37,683 bases of DNA, taken from Nitrobacter winogradskyi. Its GTDB lineage: Bacteria > Pseudomonadota > Alphaproteobacteria > Rhizobiales > Xanthobacteraceae. Made by a program: the position numbers and the translations under genes. The stretch is taken from positions 1-37,683 of the forward strand of contig NZ_BJNF01000035.1 of NCBI RefSeq assembly GCF_006539545.1. Reading direction: 5' to 3'. The notes below the pieces were generated by a model. The model worked only from the letters and a program-made list of their open reading frames with translations. It did not search any database and had not been told where the DNA came from. Positions 35,902 to 37,683 of the stretch are shown piece by piece. The stretch's first letter is position 1, and every line of letters begins with the position of its first letter.

Positions 35902-36102
35902 ATGACGTCGCCTCCCTCTGATCGTCCCGAGGATACCGCCGATCCAAAGCTTCTGGAGATTCTGGTCTGCCCGGTGACCAAGGGTCCGCTGGAACTGGAC
36001 GGCGCGCGGCGGGAACTGATTTCACGCTCCGCCAAGCTGGCCTATCCGATCCGCGACGGCATTCCGATCATGCTGCCGGAAGAGGCAAGGAAGATCGAGT
36101 GA
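35902..36102 (+). CDS. Trm112-family small protein
   Basis: This 66-residue protein has the Trm112p-like pattern [19 protein letters not shown] and [17 protein letters not shown]. Relatives with four Cys bind zinc and activate methyltransferases; here only Cys23 is present, as in many bacterial members. It lies 77 bases after the LON-domain gene in the same direction, a frequent pairing. Its partner enzyme is unknown. Confidence 0.88.
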   Translation: MTSPPSDRPEDTADPKLLEILVCPVTKGPLELDGARRELISRSAKLAYPIRDGIPIMLPEEARKIE

Positions 36103-36161
36103 GACGATGCACGACGCGTCATCTCCAAAAAATCATCTCACAAAACAAGCGTAACGAATCG

Positions 36162-36512
<351 letters not shown>

Positions 36513-36725
36513 TTATCCTGCTCGGCAACCCGGTTATGACCGGATACGTTCCGGCCAATCTGCCATCTTTCGCGGCCGCCGGCACGGCGAATTTGCCGAT
36601 CACAACATGCGCGCGCGAATTGGCCGCGCCGCGCCAACGGGCCGGATTTTTTCATGAACCAGCGGCGTCTTCTTTCCGACCAATCATCGTTCCGGCAGCG
36701 GGGCCGAAGGATTTGAGGGGCATCC

Positions 36726-37607
36726 ATGCCGAATCGTCAGTGGTTTTTCGCTTCCGGTAATACTCAGCAGGGCCCGTATTCCGAGGACCAGTTGCGGGAT
36801 TTCATCGCCCGCGGCGCGGTCAGAGCCGACACGCGCGTCTGGACCGAGGGCATGTCGGACTGGCAGAGAGCGGGCGATGTTCCGGGCCTCCTGTCCGGCG
36901 GTTCGGCTGCTCCGCCCATGCCGCCGGCGTCGGCGCGTGAGAGCGCGGTGCTGGCGAGTGCCGGACCCACCGGCGCTCCGCTGTCCGTGGATCTCAACAT
37001 CTGGGCGCTGCTTGGACGCGCCCTGATCTTCGTGATCGGCTTCCTGCTGGTGATTCCGGCGCCGTGGGTGGCGACCAGCTTCTACGGATGGTTCATCTCT
37101 CAGGTGCGGGTGCCGCAGCGCCCCAAGCTGAGCTTTACCGGCCAGCCGATGGACATCTGGTGGGTGTTCGTGCTGCTCGCGCTGTGCGCCTATTCCGGCC
37201 TGACCGACATACCCTATATCGGGGTCATTCTGATTCCGGTGCAGGCCTGGCTATCATGGATCACGATCAAATGGGTGGTGGCGAACATCAGCGCCAACGG
37301 ACAGCCGCTTCGGCTTTCATTCCGGGGCGAGGCGCTGCATTACATCGGCTGGTTCGTGCTGCTCAACCTCTCCTTCATCACCATCATCGGCTGGGCATGG
37401 GTCACCACGGCGATGACGCGGTGGCTGTTCCGCAACATCGACGGCACCCGGCGCGAGATCATCTTCAATGCCAGCGGCCTTGAAGTGTTGTGGCGAACGG
37501 TGGTGGTTGCGATCGGCTGTATATTGATCATCCCGATCCCGTGGGTGCTCGGCTGGTTCGCGCGCTGGTACGTCTCGCAGGTCGCGCTGGCGCCGCGGAC
37601 GGCATGA
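36726..37607 (+). CDS. GYF_2-domain membrane protein (DUF898-like)
   Basis: This 293-residue protein starts with a GYF_2 (DUF4339) domain: GPYSEDQLRDFIARGAV and RVWTEGMSDWQRAGDVP (residues 17-54). A flexible Ala/Pro linker follows, then five or so hydrophobic segments (from about 92 to 282), including LIFVIGFLLVIPAPWV, WVFVLLALCAYSGL, YIGVILIPVQAWLSW and LNLSFITIIGWAWV. The pattern GWFISQV / ARWYVSQV at the segment ends is characteristic of DUF898-like proteins. The function is unknown. Confidence 0.78.
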   Translation: MPNRQWFFASGNTQQGPYSEDQLRDFIARGAVRADTRVWTEGMSDWQRAGDVPGLLSGGSAAPPMPPASARESAVLASAGPTGAPLSVDLNIWALLGRALIFVIGFLLVIPAPWVATSFYGWFISQVRVPQRPKLSFTGQPMDIWWVFVLLALCAYSGLTDIPYIGVILIPVQAWLSWITIKWVVANISANGQPLRLSFRGEALHYIGWFVLLNLSFITIIGWAWVTTAMTRWLFRNIDGTRREIIFNASGLEVLWRTVVVAIGCILIIPIPWVLGWFARWYVSQVALAPRTA

Positions 37608-37618
37608 TGCGGATTGCC

Positions 37619-37683
37619 ATAGCGTTTTCAAGCGAAGCATGTCCTCGGGCCAGACCCGAGGATGGAAGCCGGTTCGCGTGAAG
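37619..37683. repeat. Family B repeat, inverted copy cut by the window edge
   Basis: The sequence from atagcgttttcaagcgaagc through a cctcgggccagacccgagg hairpin to ggttcgcgtgaag matches the end of family B in inverted form. The rest lies beyond the window. Confidence 0.8.

Overview
The window looks like chromosomal DNA of a Rhizobiales alphaproteobacterium, most likely the Nitrobacteraceae (Bradyrhizobium / Rhodopseudomonas / Nitrobacter group). This is inferred from the high GC content, the alphaproteobacterial gene orders (nucleotidyltransferase-addB-addA-trxA; trpF-trpB-trpA-accD-folC; infC, rpmI, rplT, pheS, pheT), a GlnK-type P-II protein, and short dispersed palindromic elements of the kind I associate with that family. 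No search was run, so the genus is inference.

Layout. 1-8400 (+): MurU-like nucleotidyltransferase, the AddB/AddA recombination nuclease-helicase and thioredoxin, closed by a strong terminator. 8480-19308 (-): genes for a CPGC redoxin protein, an EI24/CysZ-like membrane protein, SppA, IHF-beta, LapA, then trpF-trpB-(small membrane protein)-trpA-accD-folC. A permuted NlpC/P60 gene split by an amber codon lies at the upstream end. 19548-21655 (+): a Tat-exported-looking FAD amine oxidase overlapping a PP-loop ATPase gene. 21714-27807 (-): infC, rpmI, rplT, pheS, a two-gene HEPN module and pheT. 28026-37607: an alpha/beta hydrolase, a DUF2235 membrane protein, a four-PAS protein with a CtrA-like box upstream, tRNA-Gly(GCC), a CnoX-like thioredoxin-TPR protein, a LON-domain protein, a Trm112-like protein, a P-II regulator and a GYF_2/DUF898-like membrane protein.

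Two themes stand out. First, accessory genes sit inside housekeeping operons. A low-GC three-helix membrane protein lies between trpB and trpA with 4-base overlaps on both sides. A HEPN protein with a small partner lies between pheS and pheT, with a 4-base overlap and a 2-base gap. Both sites separate the two subunit genes of an alpha2-beta2 enzyme.

Second, at least five families of palindromic repeats (A to E) fill the gaps and touch genes. One copy of family A is inserted in frame in addA, another supplies the cnoX stop codon, and a family B fragment abuts the pheT stop. Other points of note are an ATT start for infC, loss of the AccD zinc ligands, and a CnoX active site reduced to SGGC.
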